Origin: Acetobacteroides hydrogenigenes | GTDB lineage: Bacteria > Bacteroidota > Bacteroidia > Bacteroidales > ZOR0009 | Direction: 5' to 3' | Assembly: GCF_004340205.1 (NCBI RefSeq) | Contig: NZ_SLWB01000003.1 | Location: 1 to 64,000 of the forward strand | DNA length: 64,000 nucleotides | Part shown: piece after piece, positions 1 through 8,967 of the stretch | Layout: every line of letters starts with the position of its first letter | Numbering within the stretch: position 1 is the stretch's first letter | The notes under the pieces: model-generated | Seen by the model: only the letters and a program-made list of their open reading frames with translations | What the model was told of the DNA's origin: nothing | Databases searched by the model: none | Position numbers and translations under genes: made by a program

Positions 1-11
1 CAAAGGAAGGC

Positions 12-84
12 TAGGCCTCTTATCGGAGCAAGGGTATACAAGTGGCTCCGTTCCCTCGCCACCCTTGCTCCGATAAGAGGCCTA
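12..84. repeat. 24-bp perfect inverted repeat (hairpin)
   Basis: Positions 12-35 and 61-84 are perfect reverse complements (24 bp) around a 25-nt spacer. The arms contain TAGGCCTCTTATCGG and its complement. No T-run follows directly on either strand, so it is not a textbook intrinsic terminator. It sits beside the window edge, so its parent gene or element cannot be judged. It could be a bidirectional terminator, a transposon remnant or a structured RNA. Confidence 0.8.
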
Positions 85-157
85 ACCTAAAAGGCAGGTG
101 TAATTCCTGCTTCCGAGAAAATATGGTAGACACAGTTCCGTGAATACTCCCCCCTCT

Positions 158-449
158 GTACGATTCAACATCACCGATGTTTGTCTCAACATCGGCGTTG
201 TTCGATTCAACATCACCGATGTTCGCCTCAACATCGGCGTTGTACGATTCAACATTACCGATGTTTGTCTCAACATCGGCGTTGTTCGATTCAACATCAC
301 CGATGTTCGCCTCAACATCGGCGTTGTACGATTCAACATTACCGATGTTCGCCTCAACATCGGCGTTGTACGATTCAACATTACCGATGTTCGCCTCAAC
401 ATCGGCGATGTACGATTCAACATTACCGATGTTCGTCTCAACATCGGGC
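158..449. repeat. Tandem array 1: 7 x 42 bp
   Basis: Seven contiguous 42-bp units begin at 158, 200, 242, 284, 326, 368 and 410; the last is slightly degenerate. Each unit carries CCGATGTT, a 6-nt loop and AACATCGG (8-bp stem), plus an overlapping alternative stem AACATC/GATGTT. Units alternate at a few positions (gta/gtt starts, cgc/tgt loops), suggesting duplication of a two-unit block. Because 42 is divisible by 3, several reading frames stay open through the array; these are not taken as genes. It lies just downstream of the 3' end of the Snf2 helicase gene. Confidence 0.95.
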
Positions 450-478
450 AGCCGTAGCGTTCTGTTGCCTTGTTAATT

Positions 479-3439
479 CTAGAAGAGCTGCAGCAGGATA
501 TCCTCCGAAATCTTGCTGAGCGGGTTGTTGGAGTTGACAAAGATATCGGCCAGCTCCGACTTCTGCCGCTGCAGGTCCATGATGCGCTCCTCGATGGAGT
601 CGGTGGTGATGAAGCGGTAGGCGAATACCCTATTCGCCTGCCCAATGCGGTGCGAGCGGCTGATGGCCTGGTTTTCGGCTGCCGGATTCCACCACGGATC
701 GATGATAAAGACGTAGTCGGCCTCGGTGAGGTTGAGCCCCACACCTCCAGCTTTAAGCGATATGAGGAACACCTTTACCTCCTCCTTCTTCTTAAACTCT
801 TCTACCACCTGCTGACGGTTGGTAGTACCTCCGGTAAGGATATTGTACTGGATGCCGGAATCGTCGAGGTAGGCGGCCACCAGGTTTAGGTGCTGCACGA
901 ACGACGAGAAGACGAGCACCTTGTGCCCCTCGTTGATCACGCTCTCGATGTTGCGGGTGATCTCCTCGAACTTGCCCGACTCGTTGTACCCCTCAAATCC
1001 GGCTAGCGAAGGATGGTTGGCCAGCTGGCGCAGCTTGGTGAGCAGCTGCAGGAAAACGAAGCGCGAGCGCTTGTTGTTGCCTTCCTTTAGCTCGGCGAGC
1101 ATCCTTTCGCGGGCAAGGCGCTTTTCTTCCTCGTAGAGGTCGCGCTGCTTGTCGGTCATCTCGCAGAAAATCTCTAGTTCGGTTACTTCGGGAAGCTCCG
1201 AGGCCACCTTCTCCTTCGTTCGGCGAAGGATGAAGGGCTCAATTAGGTTTTTCAGCTTCTCCTGGCGTCCCTGATGGTTGTACTTCTCGATGGGGATAAC
1301 GTACTGCTCCTTGAAGAGCGATAGGTTGCCCAGCAGCCCCTTGTTCAGGAAGTTCATCTGCGCCCAGAGGTCGGTTAGACCGTTTTCAATCGGCGTGCCC
1401 GATAGCGAGAGCCTGTACATGGTTTTTACCTGCATGCAGGCCTTGTAGGTGGCCGAGTCGGGGTTTTTTATAGTTTGGCTTTCGTCGAGGATCAGGTAGA
1501 AGAACTTAAACTTGCTCATCATATCTATGTCGTTACGCACCGTTCCGTAGGTGGTGATAATGACATCGTATGGCGCAAAGGTCGATGGGCTTTTAGCCCT
1601 CGATGCCCCCGTATGCTCGTGTATTTTGATGGATGGGGCAAACTTTCGTAGCTCGTTTCGCCAGTTGTGCACCAGCGAGGTGGGCAGCACAATAAGGCTT
1701 ACCGGATGGCTGGTGGTGGTAGGTTCTGTATTGTTCGCCTCGGCAGCGCTAAACAGGTCGAGCGGCACTGTAGGCTTTACCGATGCCTCGCGCTCGTAGG
1801 TGAAGCTATCCTTGCAGTACTGGAGCAGCGATATGGTTTGAAGCGTCTTACCCAAACCCATGTCGTCGGCAAGGCAGCCGCCAAAGCTGTTCATGTGAAG
1901 GTACTTTAGCCACGCAACCCCCAGCTTCTGGTAGTCGCGTAGGGTAGCGTTTACCCCCTTAACAGTATTGGCCGATTGCACTAGGTTCGACTCGGAGTAC
2001 TGCTTTAGCGATTCGATCTCCGATGGATCGATACCCTCAAGCCCTTCAACCAACGAGAAGTGCTGCTTTTGAAGATGCAGCGTACCATCGGTTTCTCTAC
2101 CGAAGACCAGCAGCTGGCGGTGCTCCTTAAACCAGTGCTGGGGGATGATGGCCTGTCGGCCGCTATCGAGATCGACCAGCTTTTGTCCCTTGATAACGCA
2201 CTTCCTAATCTGGTGAAGCGACACAAAATCGTTCCCAAAACGAATACCGCCCTTTACGATGAATCCCGAAGGATCGCTCTGCGCCATAAGCATCGACTGG
2301 CAGCTGCCGATATGCAGCTGTGGCCCATCTATCTTTTGTCCAACTTGTATTCCTAGGTTGGATAGCACCTGTGCGTTTTCGTTGAGCCACTCAACCGTTC
2401 TGTACATCGAGTGCTCGGGCTCGAACTCCTCATTTTTAGGAATGATGTAGGTTGCACCGGTATGGTGTATCAATCCTATGGAGCAAAGCTTCTTTTCGAT
2501 GCGCTCCTCAGTCTTAGTATCCCTCTCGTACTTGGTAAAAACAAATCGCTTTTGGTCGGCACGGAAGGTTACCAGCGGCTCGGTTTTCGATCCCGAGTAG
2601 AAGTCGCGGTTCTCGTAGCTGAACTTGAGCGAAAGGGTTGCCCGTCCGTCCAATCCCTTCTCGAACGTAAGTACCGGTTTGGCAGTAACCTTTGGTTCTA
2701 CGATATCGAACCCGCTGGCCTTTACCACTTGACTCTTGATGGTGTTAAGCACGAACGACTCCATGTACTTGCGTACGGTGGCCGTACCGATGGTGATAAA
2801 CGGCTTGGTGAAAAACGGCGTTAGCTTCTTGCTGTCTATGCCCTCGAAGCGGTAAAGGGTGCTATTTACCATGATTAGCGCGGGTATGTTGGCAATTGCC
2901 TCCACGTGCTGGCTGGTTAGCGATATGCTCTTCTGGCCAACTTCCGCATCGATGTGGTACTTGAGCCCATCTACCGAAAGCGCAAAGTTGAAGATAGGGG
3001 TTGCCACGTGTGGCTCTACCGCTATCCTGTTATCCTCGTAAACGTTGTTGTACTTCTTATCCTTAAAGTACAACTTAATATCCTGGTTGGCGGCCAAAAG
3101 GTTGGCCACCTTCGCCATTCGTAGCTCTATGTAGGGGCGAATATGCTCTTCGAACTTTACAACCTCCATCTTTTCAATAAACTCCTTGGTATTTTGCGTC
3201 TTGGCAAACTTGCTGGCCAAAACCTTTTCGGAGTACTCGTTGCAAAGCTTAAGGATTTCCTGCTCTGTGCTGGTTAGATCGAAGCTCTCAGGCTTCTTCC
3301 CATGGAGGTTCTCGGCAATGGTGTATATCTTTTCGGCAATGGTGTTGATGAAAATTGGTATAAAGATGTTTCCCAAAACCCTATGCTGGGTAAGGGCTAC
3401 AACGAAGCTAGTTTTTGAATTGCTATTTAGCGGCGACAT
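479..3439 (-). CDS. Snf2/Rad54-family ATPase (SWI/SNF helicase-like)
   Basis: A 986-residue SF2 ATPase of the bacterial Snf2 type, expected to translocate on double-stranded DNA or remodel protein-DNA complexes. Residues 1-490 are a Bacteroidota-type N-terminal region with no motif I can name. The ATPase core starts with RDYQ at about 501; motif I is DDMGLGKT (525-532), motif II reads LDESQ (651-655), and SGTP follows. The C-terminal lobe has the Snf2 block DPWWNPAAENQAISRSHRIG near 920-940. Motif II has DESQ instead of the usual DEAH or DEAQ. It starts with ATG, is followed by tandem array 1, and appears monocistronic. Confidence 0.93.
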   Translation of the reverse strand: MSPLNSNSKTSFVVALTQHRVLGNIFIPIFINTIAEKIYTIAENLHGKKPESFDLTSTEQEILKLCNEYSEKVLASKFAKTQNTKEFIEKMEVVKFEEHIRPYIELRMAKVANLLAANQDIKLYFKDKKYNNVYEDNRIAVEPHVATPIFNFALSVDGLKYHIDAEVGQKSISLTSQHVEAIANIPALIMVNSTLYRFEGIDSKKLTPFFTKPFITIGTATVRKYMESFVLNTIKSQVVKASGFDIVEPKVTAKPVLTFEKGLDGRATLSLKFSYENRDFYSGSKTEPLVTFRADQKRFVFTKYERDTKTEERIEKKLCSIGLIHHTGATYIIPKNEEFEPEHSMYRTVEWLNENAQVLSNLGIQVGQKIDGPQLHIGSCQSMLMAQSDPSGFIVKGGIRFGNDFVSLHQIRKCVIKGQKLVDLDSGRQAIIPQHWFKEHRQLLVFGRETDGTLHLQKQHFSLVEGLEGIDPSEIESLKQYSESNLVQSANTVKGVNATLRDYQKLGVAWLKYLHMNSFGGCLADDMGLGKTLQTISLLQYCKDSFTYEREASVKPTVPLDLFSAAEANNTEPTTTSHPVSLIVLPTSLVHNWRNELRKFAPSIKIHEHTGASRAKSPSTFAPYDVIITTYGTVRNDIDMMSKFKFFYLILDESQTIKNPDSATYKACMQVKTMYRLSLSGTPIENGLTDLWAQMNFLNKGLLGNLSLFKEQYVIPIEKYNHQGRQEKLKNLIEPFILRRTKEKVASELPEVTELEIFCEMTDKQRDLYEEEKRLARERMLAELKEGNNKRSRFVFLQLLTKLRQLANHPSLAGFEGYNESGKFEEITRNIESVINEGHKVLVFSSFVQHLNLVAAYLDDSGIQYNILTGGTTNRQQVVEEFKKKEEVKVFLISLKAGGVGLNLTEADYVFIIDPWWNPAAENQAISRSHRIGQANRVFAYRFITTDSIEERIMDLQRQKSELADIFVNSNNPLSKISEDILLQLF

Positions 3440-3574
3440 TTACTGATACTCCTTTAAGCAGGCAAACATACGGAAAAAACCAAATGCGAGTGCTTACCTT
3501 TTAGCCCCGAAATTGTTTTTAGCATTTATTTAAGGTAACCTGCTGTAATGCTTCGATTATCGGTTTTACTTTTA

Positions 3575-3582
3575 TAATTTTG
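3575..3582 (+). promoter_or_regulatory. Candidate Bacteroidota -7 box (TAATTTTG)
   Basis: TAATTTTG matches the TAnnTTTG consensus and lies 25 nt upstream of the LysM gene start. I see no convincing -33 TTTG at the normal distance. Confidence 0.4.
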
Positions 3583-3607
3583 TTGCTATCTAATATTTGC
3601 GTGTAAT

Positions 3608-5419
3608 ATGAGATACTTGTTTACATTTCTATTGGTTAATGCTTTATTTATCAACACCCCTGTTGTTGGGCAAAGCGACTCTGTGCAGGTAAAGGTGTCG
3701 AAGGATAAGGTTAAGATATCGGGCAAACTCTACTATATTCATACCGTTAGATCGGGTGAAACGCTCTACAATATTGCTAGAGCCTATCAAGTTGCACAAG
3801 CCGCTATCATCGAAAACAACCCAGAGCTATATCAGGGCGTAAAAGCTGGTAATACAATAAAGATCCCGGTTGTACAGGAGCTTAAAAATTCGAATAAGAA
3901 CAAAGGGGTTTTCCATATCGTAAAGAAGGGCGAAACGCTGTACGGTATTTCAAAGCAGTACAACATTCCTACCGAAACTTTGGCAAAGATCAACCTTCTT
4001 ACCGATTACAACGTTAAAGAGAATCAAAGCTTGTTCATCTCCAACGATGAAACTATTCGGAAGAACCATAAGGCCGCCGATGCACTTGCGGCTAGTAACG
4101 AAACCCGACTAACGTCATCTGACGCTGGCCATGAGGTTTTGCCAAAGGAAACGCTAACGTCTATCTCGAAAAAATATGCAATTACCATAGATGAGCTGGT
4201 TGATGCCAACCCATTCTTAAAGGATGAAGGATTAAAGATTGGGCAAAAGCTTACGATTCCTGCACCTTCAGCACAAAACCGGGGGGGCGAGGCTGCTCAA
4301 ATAGGCGAAAAGCATAGTAAGGATTGTCCATCGTATACCTACAAGGCATCTACCGCTTTCAATGTGGTGATGATGCTCCCTTTTGGAGGCGAGGCTAGCG
4401 TGGATACCTCTGCTAAAAGCGCTGCATCAGGTCGCTTTGAGGATATCCTTCAGTACTACGAGGGAGCTCTAATTGCCATAGACTCGCTCAAGAACAAAGG
4501 GGTTTCGGTGAATCTAACGGTGATTGACACTAAATCGGACAAGGAGCCAAATGCTATTGCTCAGGCTCTAAAGAATCCAGCGCTAAAAGAGGCTAACCTT
4601 ATTATTGGTCCGGTTTACCCTGAGGCCATTCCGATGGTGGCCAAGTATGCCGATAGCCATAAAATTCCGATGGTATCACCGCTCGCTACAACCGAATCGT
4701 TGGTTAGAAACAACGATTACCTGATACAGATTGCAACCGAAGCCGATGTGCTTACAAAGCTATCGGTAGAGTATGCAAAAAAGGACGAGGGTAAAACGAT
4801 CCTAGTCGTTCCTTCGGATGGCTCGGATGCCAAACTGGTAAAGGAGTTTAAGGCTATGTTTAAGGAGAAGCTTCCAGAGCTAAGCTACCGTCAGGGGAAT
4901 AACGCAGCTTCGCAGCGTGAGGCGTTGAGGGGGAAACTGGCCGAGGGCAAGAAGAATCGCTTTGTGGTGCTTTCGAACAACGAGGTGTTCGTGCTCGATT
5001 TTCTGCAAAACCTAACGACCGCTTCCAAAGGGTACGATGTAGAGGTGCTCGGAACGCAAAGATGGCTAAAGTTTAACAGCATAGATATGGCGTACCTTCA
5101 TGGATCGAATGTGCAGATGTACGTTCATAACTACGTTGACTACAACGTAGAAAGTACCAAGTCTTTTGTTCGTAGCTTTAGGCGCTACTACAAGGCGGAC
5201 CCGAACAACTATGCTTTTCGTGGTTTCGACGTGGCCTACTTCTTTATAGAGGCGTTACGTAAGCACGGTCCCGATTTCATTGGCTGTTTGCCTAAGCTTA
5301 GCGGTAAGAACATTCACACTCCGTTCCGATTCGCTAAGGAAGGCGATGGCGGGTATCTGAATACCGATGCGGCTCTAATAAAGCATATCGAAGGGTACAA
5401 GGTGGTAAGGTTGAAGTAG
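3608..5419 (+). CDS. Secreted LysM protein with ABC-type periplasmic-binding (PBP1) domain
   Basis: A 603-residue exported protein. The N-terminus is a signal peptide (MRYLFTFLLVNALFINTPVVG). Three LysM modules follow at about 41-87, 101-147 and 174-216, each with the GETL or KETL plus KIP/TIP signature, predicting peptidoglycan binding. From about 245 to the end it resembles the leucine/amide-binding type I periplasmic receptor fold (ALKNPALKEANLIIGPVYPE, PMVSPLATTE). No ABC transporter partner is next to it, so a structural or sensing role at the wall is as likely as transport. It starts at ATG, with a terminator 22 nt after the stop. The domain combination is recurrent in Bacteroidota, but its function is not established. 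Confidence 0.85.
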   Translation: MRYLFTFLLVNALFINTPVVGQSDSVQVKVSKDKVKISGKLYYIHTVRSGETLYNIARAYQVAQAAIIENNPELYQGVKAGNTIKIPVVQELKNSNKNKGVFHIVKKGETLYGISKQYNIPTETLAKINLLTDYNVKENQSLFISNDETIRKNHKAADALAASNETRLTSSDAGHEVLPKETLTSISKKYAITIDELVDANPFLKDEGLKIGQKLTIPAPSAQNRGGEAAQIGEKHSKDCPSYTYKASTAFNVVMMLPFGGEASVDTSAKSAASGRFEDILQYYEGALIAIDSLKNKGVSVNLTVIDTKSDKEPNAIAQALKNPALKEANLIIGPVYPEAIPMVAKYADSHKIPMVSPLATTESLVRNNDYLIQIATEADVLTKLSVEYAKKDEGKTILVVPSDGSDAKLVKEFKAMFKEKLPELSYRQGNNAASQREALRGKLAEGKKNRFVVLSNNEVFVLDFLQNLTTASKGYDVEVLGTQRWLKFNSIDMAYLHGSNVQMYVHNYVDYNVESTKSFVRSFRRYYKADPNNYAFRGFDVAYFFIEALRKHGPDFIGCLPKLSGKNIHTPFRFAKEGDGGYLNTDAALIKHIEGYKVVRLK

Positions 5420-5441
5420 CAAAATAGTAACTCTAGAATAG

Positions 5442-5476
5442 AAGCCCGAGCCAACAAATCGCTGCTCGGGCTTTTT
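5442..5476 (+). terminator. Intrinsic terminator of the LysM gene
   Basis: AAGCCCGAGC and GCTCGGGCTT form a 10-bp stem followed by TTTTT (ends 5476). Confidence 0.85.
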
Positions 5477-5584
5477 GTCTTATAGCGTTTGCTGTTAGGA
5501 TAGTTTTTCCCCGTCGATGGTGCAAGTTTACTGCAACGATGATGTCTAACGCTAACCCTATACCTAGGAGCGCAGCTGCAGAGG

Positions 5585-5859
5585 CATAGGCGTCAAGCTA
5601 AGGCTTCAACCGACAGATGGGAGTGGATTAAAGCGCTACAAAGTAGCGCCACTTGAGTAACCGTGGGTGTAAGCCCACGGTCATTTGACAGAAAACAATC
5701 AGCCCCGAAGGGGTTGCCCTCAATGCTGCTCGTTCGTCAAAAGGGCCAGCCCCATTCGGGGCTGATAAAAAGGGAAGGGCTTGCATCCACGGATTTCATC
5801 CGCGGTTATTAAGGGGTCGCTACTTTGTAGCATGCCCCCGTTTAGCTTGACGGATATGG
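5585..5859. repeat. Dispersed inverted-repeat element, copy a (MITE/REP-like)
   Basis: Bounded by CATAGGCGTCAAGCTAAG (5585-5602) and TTTAGCTTGACGGATATGG (5841-5859), imperfect reverse complements and the same terminal sequence as the elements at 10363 and 31213. Inside are nested hairpins: GCTACAAAGTAGC, ACCGTGGGTGTAAGCCCACGGT, and a paired CAGCCCCGAAGGGG / CCCCATTCGGGGCTG. There is no coding potential. With the flanking bases this accounts for the 505-bp gap between the LysM and MATE genes. Confidence 0.7.
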
Positions 5860-5924
5860 CTGCCGAGGCTAGGGAAGCTATGGATGAGAATTTTTAATGT
5901 TAATACTAAATAGAACGTATCGTT

Positions 5925-7280
5925 TTGAATCGAATTAAAGATTTTACGAAAGGTCCGATTATGTCTCCATTGGTAAAGCTGGCGCTCCCTATTATGGGAA
6001 CCTCCTTTATCCAGATGACATATACCATGGTGGATATTGCCTGGCTAGGGCGCTTAGGTAGCGCTGCTGTGGCAGCAGCTGGTGCAGCCAGCTTTTTTGT
6101 GTGGCTTGGGAATGCCCTTGCACTAAACACTAAGATTGGTGCAGAGGTAGGGGTGTCGCAGTCAATTGGTGCGGGGTTAATCGATAAGGCACGCACGTTT
6201 GCATCTACAAGCCTTACGGTTGCGCTTGCGCTTGCGCTGGTTTACGGGGTGTTCCTTTTTGCCGCTGCTCCTTTGCTTATAGGCTTCTTTGGGCTAAACG
6301 CAGCCATTACGCACGAGGGGGTTACCTTCCTTCGCATCATCGCCTTTAGCGCGCCGTTTATTCTGCTCAACGCAACCTTTACGAGCATCTACAACGCTAC
6401 GGGGCAGAGCAAGATTCCGTTTTTCATAAACCTTACCGGGCTAGCGGTTAACATGGTGCTCGATCCCTTTCTGATTTTCGGAATTGGTTTTCCCAAGATG
6501 GGGGTTGCCGGGGCTGCACTGGCAACAACGCTTTCGCAGGGGGTGGTAACCTCGCTGTTTATCTACGAAATTACGGGGCCTAGAAAGCTTTTTAAGCACT
6601 TTCAGCTATTCGTAAAACCCCAGTGGTACTACGTAAAGATGATTCTGAAGAGGGGCTTCCCGGCCAGCTTGCAGAACTCCCTTTTTGCCTTCTTCTCGAT
6701 GAACTTGGCCCGAATTGCCGCCGAGTGGGGCTATCTTGGGGTTACGGCCCAAAGCGTGGGCGCGCAGATTGAGGCTATCTCGTGGAATACCGCACAGGGA
6801 TTTTCGACGGCGCTGAGCGCCTTTGTTGGCCAGAACTACGGGGCTAGGATGTATGGGCGTATACGGAATGCCTACTTCAACACCATGGGGGTAATGGCTA
6901 TCTGGGGAACGCTGATTGGGGGGCTCTTCATCGTTTTTGGTGGCGAGATCTTTGGGCTGTTTGTTCCAGAGCCGGAGGCCATCAAGGAGGGTGCCATTTA
7001 CCTACGAATCTTGGGCTTTTCGCAGCTGTTTATGGTATTCGAGATAACCTCTACGGGTGCTTTTACCGGCATCGGGCGGACGCTACCTCCTTCTATCCTG
7101 GGTATAACGCTGACGGGATCGCGTATCCCGCTGGCAATAGCGCTTACGGCAACCTCGCTGCAGCTGTCGGGGGTGTGGTGGTCCATCACCATTTCGAGCA
7201 TTCTTAAGGGAATAATTCTTCCGCTGATGTTTATCTACGTGCTGCATCGAATAGTACAGCTGCACCGTAAATGCGAGTAG
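5925..7280 (+). CDS. MATE family multidrug/Na+ antiporter
   Basis: A 451-residue polytopic inner-membrane protein of about 12 hydrophobic segments, family-typical length. The start used is TTG at 5925, because the following DFTKGPIMSPLVKLALPIMG matches the conserved MATE N-terminus; the first in-frame ATG (5961) would remove part of it. The two MATE halves are visible, each beginning with a charged loop and a GFPASLQ or LPIMGTS segment. Family members export cationic drugs or metabolites in exchange for Na+ or H+. The substrate cannot be inferred. The next gene (nitroreductase) follows after 50 bp in the same direction and may be cotranscribed. Confidence 0.9.
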   Translation: MNRIKDFTKGPIMSPLVKLALPIMGTSFIQMTYTMVDIAWLGRLGSAAVAAAGAASFFVWLGNALALNTKIGAEVGVSQSIGAGLIDKARTFASTSLTVALALALVYGVFLFAAAPLLIGFFGLNAAITHEGVTFLRIIAFSAPFILLNATFTSIYNATGQSKIPFFINLTGLAVNMVLDPFLIFGIGFPKMGVAGAALATTLSQGVVTSLFIYEITGPRKLFKHFQLFVKPQWYYVKMILKRGFPASLQNSLFAFFSMNLARIAAEWGYLGVTAQSVGAQIEAISWNTAQGFSTALSAFVGQNYGARMYGRIRNAYFNTMGVMAIWGTLIGGLFIVFGGEIFGLFVPEPEAIKEGAIYLRILGFSQLFMVFEITSTGAFTGIGRTLPPSILGITLTGSRIPLAIALTATSLQLSGVWWSITISSILKGIILPLMFIYVLHRIVQLHRKCE

Positions 7281-7330
7281 CGGACTTGGTGATGCGCGAT
7301 CTTCAATCGTAAATTGTGCCTTAAATTCGG

Positions 7331-7864
7331 ATGAACCATTTAAACCCTTACAAGATGAACTTTTTGGAATTGGTTAAGCACCGAGCTTCGGTGCGCTCCT
7401 TCTCGGAGAGGGCGGTGGAGGCCAAAACGCTGGAGTATATCTTAGAGTGCGCCCGCCTGGCGCCATCGGCGGTAAACTACCAGCCTTGGCGATTCTTTGT
7501 TGTCAGCAGCGCCGAGGCAAAGAAGGCGCTGCAGCGGTGCTACAACCGCGAGTGGTTTACCTCGGCGCCGCTCTACATCCTGGCCTGTGGCGATAGCGGT
7601 AAGTCGTGGAAGCGGGGCAGCGACGGTAAGGATCACCTCGATATCGATGTGGCCATTGCCGTGGAGCACATCTGCCTTGCCGCTGCCGAGCAGGGGTTGG
7701 GCACCTGCTGGGTGTGCAACTTCGATGCTGCGCTATGCAGCCAAGAGCTACGCCTGCCCGAGAACCTTATCCCGGTTGCCATAATTCCGCTGGGGTATCC
7801 CGCAGGTGAGGTTGAGAGAAGGGGAAGCCGAAAAGACATCGAAGAAATTGTTGCGGAGCTGTAG
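7331..7864 (+). CDS. Nitroreductase family protein (FMN-dependent)
   Basis: A 177-residue flavoprotein of the NAD(P)H:FMN nitroreductase fold. The N-terminal HRASVRSF is the classic FMN-phosphate motif, followed by LAPSAVNYQPWRFFVV; the C-terminal half has EHICLAAAEQGLGTCWVCNF and IPLGYPAGE. An ATG lies at 7331; a second ATG at 7355 (MNFLELVKHRAS) gives a start nearer the family norm and may be the true one. Its substrate is unknown. The gene is followed by tandem array 2 and then a convergent gene. Confidence 0.88.
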   Translation: MNHLNPYKMNFLELVKHRASVRSFSERAVEAKTLEYILECARLAPSAVNYQPWRFFVVSSAEAKKALQRCYNREWFTSAPLYILACGDSGKSWKRGSDGKDHLDIDVAIAVEHICLAAAEQGLGTCWVCNFDAALCSQELRLPENLIPVAIIPLGYPAGEVERRGSRKDIEEIVAEL

Positions 7865-7920
7865 GCTTTTGCGAAAAGCATGTCCACATAAGCTATTTGA
7901 AGGCGTTATTTTACTGAAAA

Positions 7921-8207
7921 CATACTCTCGCAAATTACGAGTGGCAATTTTTTTCCAAAAACATGCTCCCGTAAATTACGGGAGGCAATTTTCCCCGATA
8001 AACATGTTCTCGCAAATTACGAGTGGCGATTTTTTTCCAAAAACGTGCTCCCGTAAATTGCAGGAGGTGATTTCTCCCGAAAAATGTGCTCTCGTAAATT
8101 ACGGGAGGCGATTCTTCTCGAAAAACGTGCTCTCGTAAATTACGAGCGGCGATTTCTCCCCAAAAATAAGCTCCAGCAAATTGCGCGAGGCGATTTTGGG
8201 TGCAAGA
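7921..8207. repeat. Tandem array 2: 7 x 41 bp palindromic units
   Basis: Seven contiguous 41-bp units start at 7921, 7962, 8003, 8044, 8085, 8126 and 8167, with a decayed copy at about 7880-7920. Each is centred on a palindrome. Examples are CTCCCGTAA-A-TTACGGGAG (unit 2) and CTCGTAA-A-TTACGAG (unit 6). The arm sequences differ between units yet stay paired, including a T/G wobble in unit 5. The array fills the gap between the convergent nitroreductase and Mut7-C genes. T-runs follow the hairpin on the + strand (GATTTTTTTCC) and a shorter one on the - strand, so it could act as serial terminators. Confidence 0.95.
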
Positions 8208-8220
8208 GCTCGTTTGCGCT

Positions 8221-8967
8221 TTACCTTTCCTCTAAAGTCTTAATAAGATGTAGCATGCGCTCGTAGTGCGATCCCTCCCAGTAGATGTTGCCACAGCCTT
8301 GGCACCGGTAAAATTTGTTGAAGCACTTTATGGTTAGCGGTTCGAGCCGATCGAGGATGCTCGCTTTGGGAACCTCCATCAGCATGCCGTTGCAGCGGAT
8401 GCATCGGTTAAAGGGGTCGATCTGGCGGTAGAGCTCGAAGCGGGCCATAACCTCCCTAACCTGCTCGCGCGGCTTTTGGCTGCGCACCCAGTAGCCGTGC
8501 GTTACCGTCTTTACCATTAGCAGCCCCACGTCGTGGGTTAGGATGATGCGGTGCTGGGCGAGCGCGATGCGGATAATCTCCTCATCGCCGTAGTCGTTGC
8601 GGTAAAGGGTATCGAAGCCGAGCATCCGCAGGTACTTGGCCAGCTTGCCTAGGTGTACATCTAGGATGAACCGGGTATGGCGCAGCGGCCTTTCGCGCAG
8701 GAGCGTTATGCCCGATATGTCCAGCGTTTCGAACGTTGGGTACACCGACACGTAGTCGCCGTGCTGAAGCCGGTAGGCAAAATCGACCGATTGCCCGTTT
8801 ACCAGAATCAGATCCACCTCCACATGCGGCACGCCAAGGGCCTCTACGGCATCCTTTACCGAAGGGCTGCCGTTAAACGGGTAGGCAAAAGCCACCTTCA
8901 CCTTTGCGTGCGGAAGGAAGTCGTTCAGCTCCTCGTAGAATCGGAATGTGGCCTGCTTGCGGTACAT
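8221..8967 (-). CDS. Mut7-C RNase domain protein with ubiquitin-like N-terminus
   Basis: A 248-residue protein. Residues 1-80 resemble the Mut7-C ubiquitin-like (ThiS/MoaD-type) domain; residues about 98-245 form the Mut7-C PIN-like RNase domain, with FILDVHLGKLAKYLRMLGFD (Asp103), RNDYGDEE and LTHDVGLL. The C-terminus has a zinc ribbon of two CxxC pairs (C189/C192 and C222/C225). Family members are predicted RNases, possibly tied to tRNA or RNA turnover; the substrate is unproven. Starts with ATG and is convergent with the nitroreductase gene across tandem array 2. Confidence 0.88.
   Translation of the reverse strand: MYRKQATFRFYEELNDFLPHAKVKVAFAYPFNGSPSVKDAVEALGVPHVEVDLILVNGQSVDFAYRLQHGDYVSVYPTFETLDISGITLLRERPLRHTRFILDVHLGKLAKYLRMLGFDTLYRNDYGDEEIIRIALAQHRIILTHDVGLLMVKTVTHGYWVRSQKPREQVREVMARFELYRQIDPFNRCIRCNGMLMEVPKASILDRLEPLTIKCFNKFYRCQGCGNIYWEGSHYERMLHLIKTLEER

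Noticed and set aside
82-744. Reading frames of 99-220 residues through tandem array 1 on both strands
   Set aside because: They follow from a 42-bp stop-free unit; they overlap the helicase gene or each other and have no start signal.
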